Origin: DASRHY01 sp035650275
GTDB taxonomy: Bacteria; Actinomycetota; Actinomycetes; Propionibacteriales; Kribbellaceae
Length of the DNA: 64,000 nucleotides
Direction: 5' to 3'
Assembly (NCBI GenBank): GCA_035650275.1
Contig: DASRHY010000223.1
Span: forward strand, 18,087 to 82,086
Positions 1-8,504 of the stretch are shown piece by piece (within the stretch, counting starts at the first letter, position 1; each line of letters starts with the position of its first letter). Below the pieces are notes generated by a model. It did not search any database and was not told the origin of the DNA. It saw only the letters and a list, made by a program, of their open reading frames with translations. Made by a program: the position numbers and the translations under genes.

Positions 1-1
1 C

Positions 2-886
2 GTGGCGCAACGGCTGCTGCCGAGTGTGGTCCAGCTCAAGGTGGACGGCGACGACGGCCGCGGCACCGGGTCCGGGTTCGTGATCGACGGGTCGGGCCAC
101 ATCCTCACCAACAACCATGTGGTGTCGTCCGCGGCCAGCGGCGGCACCATCGAGGTGGTCACCGACAAGGGCAGTACGGCGAGCGCCAGGCTGGTCGGCC
201 GGTCGCCGGCGTACGACCTGGCCGTGGTGAAGGTGGAAGGGCTGACCGCCCCTGCGGTCCAGTTCGGCCAGTCCGCGCTGGCCGTGGTCGGCCAGGACGT
301 GGTCGCGATCGGGTCACCGCTCGGGCTGGCCGGGACCGTGACGTCGGGCATCGTCTCGGCGAAGAACCGGCCGGTGACCGCGGGCGGCCAGGGCGAGATC
401 TCCTACATCAACGCGCTGCAGACCGACGCCGCGATCAACCCGGGCAACTCGGGCGGTCCGCTGGTCGACATGAGCGGCCGGGTGATCGGGGTGAACTCGG
501 CGATCGCCACCGTGCGCGGAGAGGACCAGAACAGCAGCGGGAACATCGGGCTGGGCTTCGCGATCCCGATCGACCAGGCCCGGCGTACCGCCGAGCAGCT
601 GATCGCCACCGGCAAGGCGTCCTACCCGATCATCGGGGCCGACGTCGACCCCGAGTTCGAGGGCGGTGCGCGGATCGCAGAAGTGAAGGCCGGGTCGCCG
701 GCACTGCGCGCCGGTGTCCAGGACGGTGACGTGGTGACCACGATCGACGGGCAGATGGTGGACAGCGCGGAGGCGCTGATCGTCGCGATCCGGGCGCACC
801 GGCCGGGTGAGCGGGTGTTGCTGAACATCGAGCGGGACGGCCGCACGGTGCAGGTGACCGTGACCTTGGGACAGCAGACCGGCTGA
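2..886 (+). CDS. HtrA/DegP-like trypsin-fold serine protease with PDZ domain (5' end outside window)
   Basis: Envelope protein-quality-control protease. The visible 294 residues hold the chymotrypsin-fold core with the triad His in NNHVV (about residue 39), Asp in YDLAVV (about 72) and Ser in GNSGGP (about 150), followed by a PDZ domain (about 195-290). The family normally carries an N-terminal cytoplasmic tail and a membrane segment before the protease; the reading frame is open to the window edge, so the GTG at position 2 is probably internal. tatB follows 54 bases downstream on the same strand. The family call is firm; the substrate is unknown. Confidence 0.9.
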   Translation: MAQRLLPSVVQLKVDGDDGRGTGSGFVIDGSGHILTNNHVVSSAASGGTIEVVTDKGSTASARLVGRSPAYDLAVVKVEGLTAPAVQFGQSALAVVGQDVVAIGSPLGLAGTVTSGIVSAKNRPVTAGGQGEISYINALQTDAAINPGNSGGPLVDMSGRVIGVNSAIATVRGEDQNSSGNIGLGFAIPIDQARRTAEQLIATGKASYPIIGADVDPEFEGGARIAEVKAGSPALRAGVQDGDVVTTIDGQMVDSAEALIVAIRAHRPGERVLLNIERDGRTVQVTVTLGQQTG

Positions 887-940
887 GGCCCGGCTACTCT
901 TGGCGACGGTACCGCCGACCATCGAGGGAGGGACGAGAGC

Positions 941-1291
941 GTGCTGGATATCGGGCTGCCCGAGCTCCTCGTGATCGTGGTCATCGCGGTCATCGTGTTC
1001 GGGCCTGACCGGCTGCCGGAGTTCGCCCGCAGCGCCGGCCGGTTCCTGCGGACGCTGCGGACGATGGTGAGCAGTGCCCAGGACGACCTGCGCCGCGAGC
1101 TGGGGCCGGACTTCCAGGACCTGGACGTCCGCGACCTGAACCCGCGCAACTTCGTCAAGAAGCACCTGCTCGACGGCGTCGACGGTGACCAGCAGGACGA
1201 GAAGCCGGTCAGCTCGACCGTAGACGCCAACGGGTCGCGCCCCGCGCTGGCGGCCGGCGAGCGGCCGCCGTACGACCCCGAGTCCACGTAG
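941..1291 (+). CDS. tatB: Sec-independent protein translocase TatB
   Basis: Component of the twin-arginine translocase, which exports folded proteins. Starts at GTG after a GGGAGGGA ribosome site. The 116 aa protein has the TatA/B layout: a short N-terminal membrane helix (residues 6-20), the hinge FGPDRLPE, an amphipathic helix, and a long polar tail (about 90-116) typical of TatB rather than TatA. The next gene starts 4 bases after the stop, so the two are probably co-transcribed. TatA and TatC are not in the window. Confidence 0.93.
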   Translation: MLDIGLPELLVIVVIAVIVFGPDRLPEFARSAGRFLRTLRTMVSSAQDDLRRELGPDFQDLDVRDLNPRNFVKKHLLDGVDGDQQDEKPVSSTVDANGSRPALAAGERPPYDPEST

Positions 1292-1294
1292 CGG

Positions 1295-1999
1295 GTGTTC
1301 CGCCTCCTCAACCCGATCGCGGTCGGGCGCCGGGTCTTCCTGCCGTCACGGCCCGGGCGGGTCGACGATCCGACGGTGCAGCGGATCCAGGTGCTGCGCA
1401 CCGTGGCCGGGCTGCTCGCGGTCGCCGCCGTGGTGGTCGTGTACCGGCTGGCCGACTCGGTCGCCGACGCGGCGTCGGACCAGTTCGGCGATGCCTGGTA
1501 CGGCGTGCTCGCGCTGTGCGTGACGTTCCCGGTCGTGGTCGGCATCTTCGTCTGGGCGAGCGGTCCCGGGTACCGCGGCGTCTACCTGCGCCGGGCGCTG
1601 AAGCCGCTCGGGGCGCTGCTCGCGGTGTTCGGCGGCATGGCCACGTTCCCGCTCGCGATGGACCCGTCGCTGGCCGGGACGTGGGATGCACTCGGACCGG
1701 CCAAATGGGTGCTGGCGGTGCTCCAGCTCGTCTGGGTGCTGCCGTTCGCGCTGTACGGGATCGCGATGTCGTTGGTGCACGTGTTCCGGACCGCGGACAT
1801 CCACGACTACCTGCCGCCGTTGCTGGCCACCCTTGCGGTCTGGGAACTCGCCGGGCTGAGTTTCCTCACCGGCGACTATCCCGGTGTCCCGGCCGTCGTG
1901 CGGATCCCGATGCTGCTCGGCGGCCCGGTCTCGGTGACGCTGATCGCGCTGTGGGAGTGGCATCGGATGCGTACCCTGCACGCCGTGTCGATGCGGTAG
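1295..1999 (+). CDS. Hypothetical polytopic membrane protein
   Basis: A 234 aa protein with about six hydrophobic segments (near residues 32-50, 70-90, 105-122, 136-162, 170-190 and 198-216) and short basic loops. I do not recognise a family. Start is the GTG four bases after the tatB stop; there is no clear ribosome site, which fits translational coupling. The protein ends in a short basic tail. Being in the tatB transcription unit does not by itself show a role in export. Confidence 0.7.
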   Translation: MFRLLNPIAVGRRVFLPSRPGRVDDPTVQRIQVLRTVAGLLAVAAVVVVYRLADSVADAASDQFGDAWYGVLALCVTFPVVVGIFVWASGPGYRGVYLRRALKPLGALLAVFGGMATFPLAMDPSLAGTWDALGPAKWVLAVLQLVWVLPFALYGIAMSLVHVFRTADIHDYLPPLLATLAVWELAGLSFLTGDYPGVPAVVRIPMLLGGPVSVTLIALWEWHRMRTLHAVSMR

Positions 2000-2098
2000 C
2001 TCAGGCCGCCCCGCGACCAGCACCCGCGCGAGCGCCTGATCGCGGCGGCGCGGTGCTCCGCCAGGTCTCGCGAGGTCGAGGCGCCGAAAGCCGTGCGA

Positions 2099-2749
2099 TC
2101 AGAACGTGACGGTCCAGCCCTCGCGTTTCGCCCGGGCCGCGGTGGTCAGGTCGACCGGCTCGGGCGAGGTGTTGAGCAGCGTCACGGTCTCCCGTTCCGG
2201 GGCCGGGCCGATCGGGTTCACCAGCGCGGCCAGGATACGGATCACCTGGTCCGCGCCATCCACGACCGGCACTCCGGTGATCGTGTGCCCGGTGGTGTCG
2301 TCGGTATGCAACGACTGGCTCTGGAAGGCGAGGAACAGGGCGACCCAGCGGTTCTCTCCGGTCAGGTGCAGCAGCAGGCCGCCGTCCTGCCAGACCCCGT
2401 CGTCGCCGATGAACCGGCCGCTGTTGCCTTGGTTCATGTGCACGTCGTGCACGCCGTTGCCAGGCCGGAAGCCGAAGACCTTGTCCGGCACGGCAGCCTC
2501 GGGACCCCACCGCTGCCCGAAGACGTAGGCCACGATAGTGGGGTCGCCGGTGGCCCGGCTCACGTAATGGTCGAGCAGGTTGGCGAGGTCGTTGTCCGGA
2601 CCGGTGGCGTCCGCGGGGAGCGGCCGCATCGCCGCCGGGTCGAACAGGTTGCCGCGGATGAAGTCGAGGTTCGCCGCACTCGGGCGCGGCGGCAGTGGAC
2701 GTAATCCCCAGAAGGAGGACGCCGCGTGGGTAGATATCGTGTCGGACAA
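2099..2749 (-). pseudogene. DUF2278 (YukJ-type) protein, N-terminally truncated
   Basis: The 216 aa product matches the central and C-terminal part of DUF2278 proteins as I know them, with LDFIRGNLFD, GPDNDLANLLDHYV, DKVFGF, NGVHDVHMNQGNSG and HTDDTTGH. Family members carry about 85-90 further residues at the N-terminus (YGVLKG through the DDFRHP region). Only 97 bases separate this frame from the end of the upstream acetyltransferase gene, so the missing part cannot fit, and I find it in no other frame there. I therefore call it a 5'-truncated gene; a shortened but functional protein is possible. Function of the family is unknown. Confidence 0.6.
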
Positions 2750-2846
2750 CGGCGGCGAGCACCACTCGCCCGAATTGGCTCGACTGGGGCTCGGCCATAC
2801 GGCCGTACCCGTGTGCCCCGACGGAGGCTGCCTGTTCGGGGGTGTG

Positions 2847-3956
2847 TCAGGTCCGAGACAGGTCGGTCCGGAGCAGGTCGTAGACGACGGTGTCGTCGTG
2901 GCTGCCGTCGCCGAGCAGGTACGACGAGCGCTCGGTGCCGACGTGCAGGAATCCGCACGCCTCGGCGACCTGGCGAGCCGTCTTGTTGGTGCCGGCGGTG
3001 CGAATCGTCACCCGGTGCAGGCCCGGGCCGTCAGGACCCAGCGACCAGCGGACGACCTCGCGCACCGCCGCCGTGACCACGCCCCTGCCCTGGGCGTCAG
3101 GGTGCGCCCAGTAGCCGATCTCGCCACTGCCGTCGGAGTCGTCGAGGTGGAACAGCGTGAGGTTGGCGAGCCCCAGGTCGGTGTCCCGGTCGGCGACGCA
3201 CCAGTTCAGCCGCCGGCCGAGGGACGCCTCGTACCGGGTGTGGCCGAGCAGCCAGCGCGCGTCGAGGGCGTCGAACGGCTGGTTGACGTACGGCAGGAAG
3301 TGCGCGGTCGCCTCGTTGTTCCGGGCTGCGGCGATCCGGTCGAGCTCGTCGTCGCGCCACAGCCGCAGCCGGAGCCGGCCGGCCTGCAGCTCAGGGGTCC
3401 TCAGCCAGCGGGTGCTCGGTTCGCGCGAGTCGTTCGCGCCGAGCCAGCCGGTCCACCCGTCGTACCGCTCACCGCGCTGCTCCAACAGCCGCGGGATGGT
3501 CGGGCCGAACGTGAACCCGGCGGCCCAGGCGACCCGCCGGGACGCCCAGTTGCCGACGTTCGCGCGCCAGTGCACGACCGCGAAGCCGTTCTCGTCGAAG
3601 CCCCAGTCGAGCAGCAGCGACACGGCCCGGCCGGCGACACCGTGGCCGCGCGCCCAGGCGGCCAGGCCGTAGGCGATCTCGGCGTTGCCGTCCGGGTCCG
3701 GGCGCAGGCTCACGGACCCGGCGAACCGGCCGTCGTACTCGATCGCGAAGCAGAGGTCGGTGCCACCGCTCCAGCCGGCCGGTACCGCGGAGGTGATCCA
3801 GTCGGTCGCGTGCGCGGCGGCGTAGGGGACCGGGACGGTGGTCCAGCGGATGCTCTCGGGGTCGTTGCACTGCTCGACCACGCCGGGGACGTCGGCAAGC
3901 GTGAGCCCGCGCAACGTGACGGTGCCGTCGGTGAGGACGGGGACGTCCGGGGTCAC
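2847..3956 (-). CDS. Tandem-domain GNAT N-acetyltransferase (RimJ/RimL type)
   Basis: Acetyl-CoA-dependent N-acetyltransferase, substrate unknown. The 369 aa chain contains two GNAT units: about residues 8-165 (with AWARGHGVAGRAV as the acetyl-CoA loop) and about 185-360 (with AHPDAQGRGVVTAAV, then NKTARQVAEACGF). The start is the GTG at 3956, whose GTGA overlaps the stop of the upstream mrp gene; a longer frame reaching 4238 is a shadow of mrp. The overlap implies one transcript with mrp, a DUF1003 gene and an MgtE-N gene. The two-domain form is common in actinobacteria. Confidence 0.87.
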   Translation of the reverse strand: MTPDVPVLTDGTVTLRGLTLADVPGVVEQCNDPESIRWTTVPVPYAAAHATDWITSAVPAGWSGGTDLCFAIEYDGRFAGSVSLRPDPDGNAEIAYGLAAWARGHGVAGRAVSLLLDWGFDENGFAVVHWRANVGNWASRRVAWAAGFTFGPTIPRLLEQRGERYDGWTGWLGANDSREPSTRWLRTPELQAGRLRLRLWRDDELDRIAAARNNEATAHFLPYVNQPFDALDARWLLGHTRYEASLGRRLNWCVADRDTDLGLANLTLFHLDDSDGSGEIGYWAHPDAQGRGVVTAAVREVVRWSLGPDGPGLHRVTIRTAGTNKTARQVAEACGFLHVGTERSSYLLGDGSHDDTVVYDLLRTDLSRT

Positions 3957-5098
3957 CGGCCGACCGGCGACAACCCGAGCTGGCGGCCGAGCAGACCGCG
4001 GGGCCGGCCCCCGAGCCGCTCGGCGACCGAGGTCAGCACCCGGGTCGCCGGCGCCTCGAGGTCGGTCAGCACCAGCGGCGTACCGGCGTCGCCACCGGCT
4101 CGGAGCCGTTCGTCCAGCGGGATCTCGCCGAGCAGCGGGATGTCGTACCCGAGCCGCTTGGTGAGCGTGTCCGCGACCCGCCTGCCGCCGCCGGAGCCGA
4201 AGATCTCCAGCCGGTGCTCGGGACCGCAGTGCGGGCATGGCAGGTACGACATGTTCTCCACCACGCCGGCGACCCGCTGGTGCACCATCTGCGCCATCGT
4301 CCCGGCCCGCTCGGCGACCTCCGCGGCCGCCTCCTGCGGGGTGGTGACCACGATCACCTCGGCGCTGGTCAGCCGCTGGCCGACCGAGATCGCGATGTCG
4401 CCGGTGCCGGGCGGCAGGTCGAGCAGCAGTACGTCCAGGTCGCCCCAGTACACGTCGGCCAGCATCTGCACCAGCGCACGGTCCAGGATCGGGCCGCGCC
4501 AGGCGACCACCTGCTCGCGCTTCGGCTTCAGCATGCCGATCGAGATCACCTTCACGCCGTGCGCGGGCACCGGCATGATCATGTCCTCGACACTCGTAGG
4601 ACGGTGGTCGGCGATGCCGAGCATCGCCGGCACCGAGTGCCCGTAGATGTCCGCGTCGACGATCCCGACGGACAGGCCCTGGCGGGCCATCGACGCGGCC
4701 AGGTTCACCGTCAGCGAGGACTTGCCGACGCCGCCCTTGCCGGACGCCACCGCGAACACCTTGGTGAGCGAGTCCGGCCGGGCGAACGGGATCTCCTTCT
4801 CTGCGACCCCGCCGCGCAGCTGGGTCTGCAGCGCGGCGCGTTGTTCGTTCGACATCACCCCGAGCTCGACCTCGACGCCGGTCACGCCGGGCAGCTTCGC
4901 AACGGCCGCGGTGGTGTCGCGGCGCAGGGTGTCCTTCATCGGGCAGCCGGAGACCGTGAGCAGGATCCGGACGGCGACCACGCCGCCGTCCCGGACGTCC
5001 ACGGCGTCGACCATGCCCAGCTCGGTGATCGGCTTCTTGATCTCGGGATCGAGCACAGACCCGAGCGCAGTGGTCACCTGTTCGACAGTGGGGGACAT
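3953..5098 (-). CDS. mrp: Mrp/NBP35-family iron-sulfur cluster carrier ATPase
   Basis: P-loop ATPase that carries Fe-S clusters to apoproteins. The 381 aa protein has an N-terminal MIP18/DUF59 domain (about 1-85), the deviant Walker A motif GKGGVGKSS (about residue 119), a Walker B region DVLLLDLPPGTGD, and the CPHCG motif (about 288) that holds the bridging cluster. Length and domain order are those of bacterial Mrp/ApbC. It lies 10 bases after the DUF1003 gene, an arrangement (MgtE-N, DUF1003, Mrp, near TatB) I know from many actinobacteria. Confidence 0.93.
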   Translation of the reverse strand: MSPTVEQVTTALGSVLDPEIKKPITELGMVDAVDVRDGGVVAVRILLTVSGCPMKDTLRRDTTAAVAKLPGVTGVEVELGVMSNEQRAALQTQLRGGVAEKEIPFARPDSLTKVFAVASGKGGVGKSSLTVNLAASMARQGLSVGIVDADIYGHSVPAMLGIADHRPTSVEDMIMPVPAHGVKVISIGMLKPKREQVVAWRGPILDRALVQMLADVYWGDLDVLLLDLPPGTGDIAISVGQRLTSAEVIVVTTPQEAAAEVAERAGTMAQMVHQRVAGVVENMSYLPCPHCGPEHRLEIFGSGGGRRVADTLTKRLGYDIPLLGEIPLDERLRAGGDAGTPLVLTDLEAPATRVLTSVAERLGGRPRGLLGRQLGLSPVGR

Positions 5099-5108
5099 GC
5101 TGTCCAGG

Positions 5109-5603
5109 TTACGTGGTGTCCCGAGCCCGGTCCGGCGGGGAGTCCAGCTCGACCAGCAGCGATTTCAGCTCCGACCGCAGGAAGTCCCGGGTAGCGACCT
5201 CGCCGAGCGCCATCCGCAGCGACGCCATCTCCCGGGCCAGGTACTCCATGTCGGCGCGGGCCCGGTCGTCGACGTCGCGGTCCCGCTCGTACTGCACCCG
5301 GTCCCGGGCCTCCTGCCGGTTCTGGGCCAGCAGGATCAGCGGCGCTGCGTACGACGCCTGCAGGCTGAGCATCAGCGTGAGGAAGATGAACGGGTACTCG
5401 TCGAAGCGGAGCTGCTCCGGCCCGAGTACGTTCCAGCCGATCCAGAAAAGGATCGTCACCGTCATGTAGACGAGGAACCGGCCCGTCCCCAGGAACCGGG
5501 CGATCCGCTCGGAAAACCGCCCGAACGCGTCCGCGTCGTACGTGGGGACGATCGAACGCCGCAGCTCCCGCGGTACGTCGAGCCGGTCACGCGCCACCGA
5601 CAC
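5109..5603 (-). CDS. DUF1003 integral membrane protein
   Basis: 164 aa. The N-terminal half has two hydrophobic segments (about residues 38-62 and 74-98) around the conserved stretch FDEYPFIFLTLMLSLQA; the C-terminal half is a charged, probably helical region (RQEARDRVQYERDRDVDDRARAD). This matches DUF1003. Its start lies 17 bases inside the end of the upstream MgtE-N/CBS gene, so the two are translated from one message. The pairing with a magnesium-transporter-like protein suggests a role in ion homeostasis, but none has been shown. Confidence 0.88.
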   Translation of the reverse strand: MSVARDRLDVPRELRRSIVPTYDADAFGRFSERIARFLGTGRFLVYMTVTILFWIGWNVLGPEQLRFDEYPFIFLTLMLSLQASYAAPLILLAQNRQEARDRVQYERDRDVDDRARADMEYLAREMASLRMALGEVATRDFLRSELKSLLVELDSPPDRARDTT

Positions 5604-6849
5604 TCACCTCCGGGTCGTCGTGCTCCCGCCAGTCGTCCGGCAGCAGATGGTCGAGTACGTCGTCGACCGTGACGGCGCCGAGCAGCCGGCTGTTCTCGTC
5701 GACCACCGGGGCCGCCACCAGGTTGTACGTCGCCAGGTAGCGGCTCACCGCCTGCAGGTCCGCGTCGGCGCGCAGCCCGTCCAGGTCGGTGTCGAGCACG
5801 CCCGAGACCAGCTCCGACGGCGGCTCCCGAAGCAGCCGCTGGATGTGCGCGACCCCGATCAGCCGGCCGGTCGGCGTCTCCAGCGGCGCCCGGCAGACGT
5901 ACACCATCGCCGCCAGCGCCGGTGTCAGGTCGGCGTTCCGAACCTGGGCCAGGGCGTCGGCGACAGTGGCGTCCGGCGGCAGGATCACCGGCTCGGTCGT
6001 CATCAGGCCGCCGGCGGTGTGGTCGGCGTACGTGAGCAGCCGCCGGACGTCGTCGGCCTCCTCCGGCTCCATCAGCGCCAGCACGCTCTCGGCCAGCTCG
6101 GCCGGCAGCTCCGCGACCAGGTCCGCGGCGTCGTCCGGCGCCATCTCGTCCAGTACCGCCGCCGCGCGCTGCGTCCCGAGCTCGCCGACGATGTCGACCT
6201 GGTCCTCCTCGGGCAGCTCCTCGAGGACGTCGGCCAGCCGGGCGTCGTCCAGCGCCGCGGCGATCTCGCGCCGCCGCTTCGGCGCCAGGTCGTGCAGTAC
6301 GGCGGCCAGGTCCGCCGGTTTCATCGCCCCGAACGCGGCCAGGATGTGCGTCGCGCCTTGCTGTTCCTCGATCTCGGTGAGGCCCTCGGCGTCCGCCCAG
6401 TCCAGCACCTTCTGGTGCCCGCGGCGCCGGAACCGCTTGCCGCCCTGGGAGACTGCGACCTTCGACAGCACCCAGTCCCGGGTCCGGACCTGCTCAATCG
6501 CGGCGTCGAACACGGTGGCGGTGCCGCCGTCCTGGCGAACCGTCACGGTACGGTCCAGCAGCTCGCCGAGCACCCGGATCTCGTTCGGCCGCTGCTCGAA
6601 CCGGCGCATGTTGACCAGCCCGGTGGTGACCACGTGACCGGTGTCGACCGAGGTGACCCGGGTCATCGGCAGGAAGATCCGCCGCCGCCCGAACACCTCC
6701 ACCACCAGCCCGAGCACCCGCGGCGGCTGGTTCCCGAGCCGCAGGGCCACGACCACGTCGCGGACCTTGCCGACCTGGTCCCCGTTCGGGTCGAACACCG
6801 GCAGCCCGCTCAGCCGGGCCACGAACACACGCGACGGCGCTCCACTCAC
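5587..6849 (-). CDS. MgtE N-domain / CBS-pair protein with PRC-barrel, without membrane domain
   Basis: 420 aa. Order: PRC-barrel-like N-terminus (about 8-80, GLPVFDPNGDQVGKVRDVVV), an MgtE intracellular superhelical N domain (about 165-285, with repeats such as LADVLEELPEED and AAAVLDEMAPDDAADL), then two CBS motifs (about 288-405). MgtE transporters continue into a five-helix membrane domain; none is present, so this is a soluble sensor-like protein, not a channel. The downstream DUF1003 protein could supply the membrane partner (inference). The upstream region carries a cluster of repeat half-sites. Confidence 0.88.
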   Translation of the reverse strand: MSGAPSRVFVARLSGLPVFDPNGDQVGKVRDVVVALRLGNQPPRVLGLVVEVFGRRRIFLPMTRVTSVDTGHVVTTGLVNMRRFEQRPNEIRVLGELLDRTVTVRQDGGTATVFDAAIEQVRTRDWVLSKVAVSQGGKRFRRRGHQKVLDWADAEGLTEIEEQQGATHILAAFGAMKPADLAAVLHDLAPKRRREIAAALDDARLADVLEELPEEDQVDIVGELGTQRAAAVLDEMAPDDAADLVAELPAELAESVLALMEPEEADDVRRLLTYADHTAGGLMTTEPVILPPDATVADALAQVRNADLTPALAAMVYVCRAPLETPTGRLIGVAHIQRLLREPPSELVSGVLDTDLDGLRADADLQAVSRYLATYNLVAAPVVDENSRLLGAVTVDDVLDHLLPDDWREHDDPEVSVGGA

Positions 6850-7179
6850 GCTTGCAGGCTAGTACGCGCACCCCTCGTTCCCGCTCTCCTGTGATGGTCG
6901 GCCATAGGTGGCGCGCTTCCGGACAACCGGGTCTCGCGCCTCCGAGTGCGTGCGCGAATCGCCAGGTGCCCGGTTGTGTGTTCGCGAATCGCCTTCGAAA
7001 TCGGGCTGGACCTGGCGATCTGCGCACACGCCCGCTGGACCTGGCGATTCACGCACATGGTTGGGGGAGCTGGCGATCTGCCCACACGCTCGCCGGAACC
7101 GCCGGGGCGACGCGCCGGAGACGTGGAACGCCCGGCCCGCACGCTCATACCGTGCGGGCCGGGCGGCCGGGGGGTGGGG
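6850..7179. other. 330-base gene-free stretch with degenerate repeat half-sites
   Basis: This stretch lies between the 3' end of the FAD-oxidase gene and the 5' end of the MgtE-N gene, both leftward. I find no convincing coding frame. Its distinctive content is a run of five half-palindromes related to repeats found elsewhere in the window; they are listed separately at 6946-7088. Confidence 0.6.
6946..7088. repeat. Cluster of five half-sites of the CGAATCGCC palindrome family
   Basis: Two forward half-sites (6946-6966 and 6976-6993, each containing GCGCGAATCGCC or TTCGCGAATCGCC) are followed by three reverse half-sites (7011-7030, 7040-7058, 7069-7088, each with CTGGCGAT followed by a CNCACA tail). 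They are diverged from each other and could fold as alternative hairpins. The intact copies of the same element are at 20222, 20979, 33456, 46901, 55084 and 55160. Confidence 0.75.
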
Positions 7180-8475
7180 TCAGCCGGCGGTTCGGGTGGA
7201 TTCCGCCGTGGCGGGGGCGATGTTGTGGGTGAGGCCGAGGGCGTTGTCCGGGTCCCAGGTGCGCTTGAGGTCGCGCAGCAGGGCGTAGTCGGACGAGGTG
7301 AACGCGGTGTGCGTCCGGCTCGTGTCGTGCAGCCAGTTCAGGAACGAGGCGCCGGTCGCGTACGACGCGAACAGCCCGTCCGGTCCGTCGATGGTGAGCG
7401 AGAACTGCCAGTCGCGGTGCGCGGCCGGGCCGGCGTCCAGCCCGGGCCGGGCCAGGGCGCCACCCCAGTGCCGGAACTCGACCGCGTTCGCACCCGGCTC
7501 CGGCGAGGTCACCGCCGCGATCGCGTCCTCGACGACACCGGACTGCAGGTCGGTGAGCGTCTCGAAGTTCCGCGGCGCGGTACCGCCGATGCTGCCCGAG
7601 GCGGTGAAGTCGGTCGCCTCCCAGCGGTCCAGCAGCGGCTCGCCCGCCACCTCCCACACCGGCTGCAACGCGCGGACCGCGTCACCCGCGGACCCGGCGT
7701 ACAGGCCCCTGATCGCGACCACCGGCTCGTCGATACCCGGGCCGCTGCGCTGCACGATCACCGCCGCGCCCAGCTCGTCCGGCTGCTCCGCACGCGCCCA
7801 GTCTCCGAACCGCTCGAGGACCGCCGCCGCCCGCGCGATCGGGAAGTACGCCGTACCGGCGTAGACCCGGGACACCGGGTGCAGCCGGAACTCGAGCGCG
7901 GTCGCGATGCCGAAGTTGCCGCCACCACCGCGGATCGCCCAGAACAGGTCCGGGTTGCGGTCCGCGCTGGCGGTGACCAGCCGGCCGTCGGCGGTGACCA
8001 GGTCGGCGCGGACCAGGCTCTCGGCGGCGAGGCCGTACTTCCGGGACAGCCAGCCGAGGCCGCCGCCGAAGGTGTAGCCGGTGACCCCGACCGACAACGA
8101 CGAGCCCGACACCGGGGCAAGGCCGAACGGTGCGGCGGCGGCGATCACGTCGGCCCAGCGGGCACCCGGCCCGACCCGCGCGATCCGCCGGTCGGGGTTG
8201 ACCAGAACCTCGGCCATCGCCGTGGTCCTGACCAGCACCCCGCCGTCCGCCGGCACCATCGTGCCGTGGCCGGTGGCCTGGACGGCCAGCGGCAGGTCGT
8301 GCTGCCGGGCCGCCAGGACCGCGTGCTGTACGTCGGCCGGTGTCACCGTCTCCGCGACCAGGGCCGGCCGCGGGTCGAGCGCCGGGTTCAGGGTCACCCG
8401 CTGGGCGTCGTACTCGTCGGTGCCGGGCAGGTGCACCGCGCCGCGCAGCTGGTGCCGCAGGGTCTCCGCGATCAT
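7180..8475 (-). CDS. FAD-linked oxidase, berberine-bridge-enzyme-like (PCMH fold)
   Basis: 431 aa oxidoreductase. An N-terminal FAD-binding PCMH domain (about 30-200) includes ATGHGT, whose His is the usual covalent FAD attachment site, and GVTGYTFGGGLGWLSRKYG. The C-terminus carries the BBE signature LKRTWDPDNALGL. The start ATG at 8475 is preceded by GAAGGAG; a longer frame reaching 9687 is a shadow of the transporter gene. It begins 29 bases after the stop of the MFS exporter gene, so the two form an operon, as is common for BBE-like enzymes that act on small molecules that are then pumped out. Substrate unknown. Confidence 0.9.
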   Translation of the reverse strand: MIAETLRHQLRGAVHLPGTDEYDAQRVTLNPALDPRPALVAETVTPADVQHAVLAARQHDLPLAVQATGHGTMVPADGGVLVRTTAMAEVLVNPDRRIARVGPGARWADVIAAAAPFGLAPVSGSSLSVGVTGYTFGGGLGWLSRKYGLAAESLVRADLVTADGRLVTASADRNPDLFWAIRGGGGNFGIATALEFRLHPVSRVYAGTAYFPIARAAAVLERFGDWARAEQPDELGAAVIVQRSGPGIDEPVVAIRGLYAGSAGDAVRALQPVWEVAGEPLLDRWEATDFTASGSIGGTAPRNFETLTDLQSGVVEDAIAAVTSPEPGANAVEFRHWGGALARPGLDAGPAAHRDWQFSLTIDGPDGLFASYATGASFLNWLHDTSRTHTAFTSSDYALLRDLKRTWDPDNALGLTHNIAPATAESTRTAG

Positions 8476-8504
8476 CGTCAGGCTCCTTCGGGTATCAGGG
8501 GTGC

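Noticed and set aside
2580..4646. A 688-codon rightward frame across the GNAT, mrp and DUF2278 genes
   Set aside because: Antisense to well-supported genes, with no recognisable domain and no start signal.
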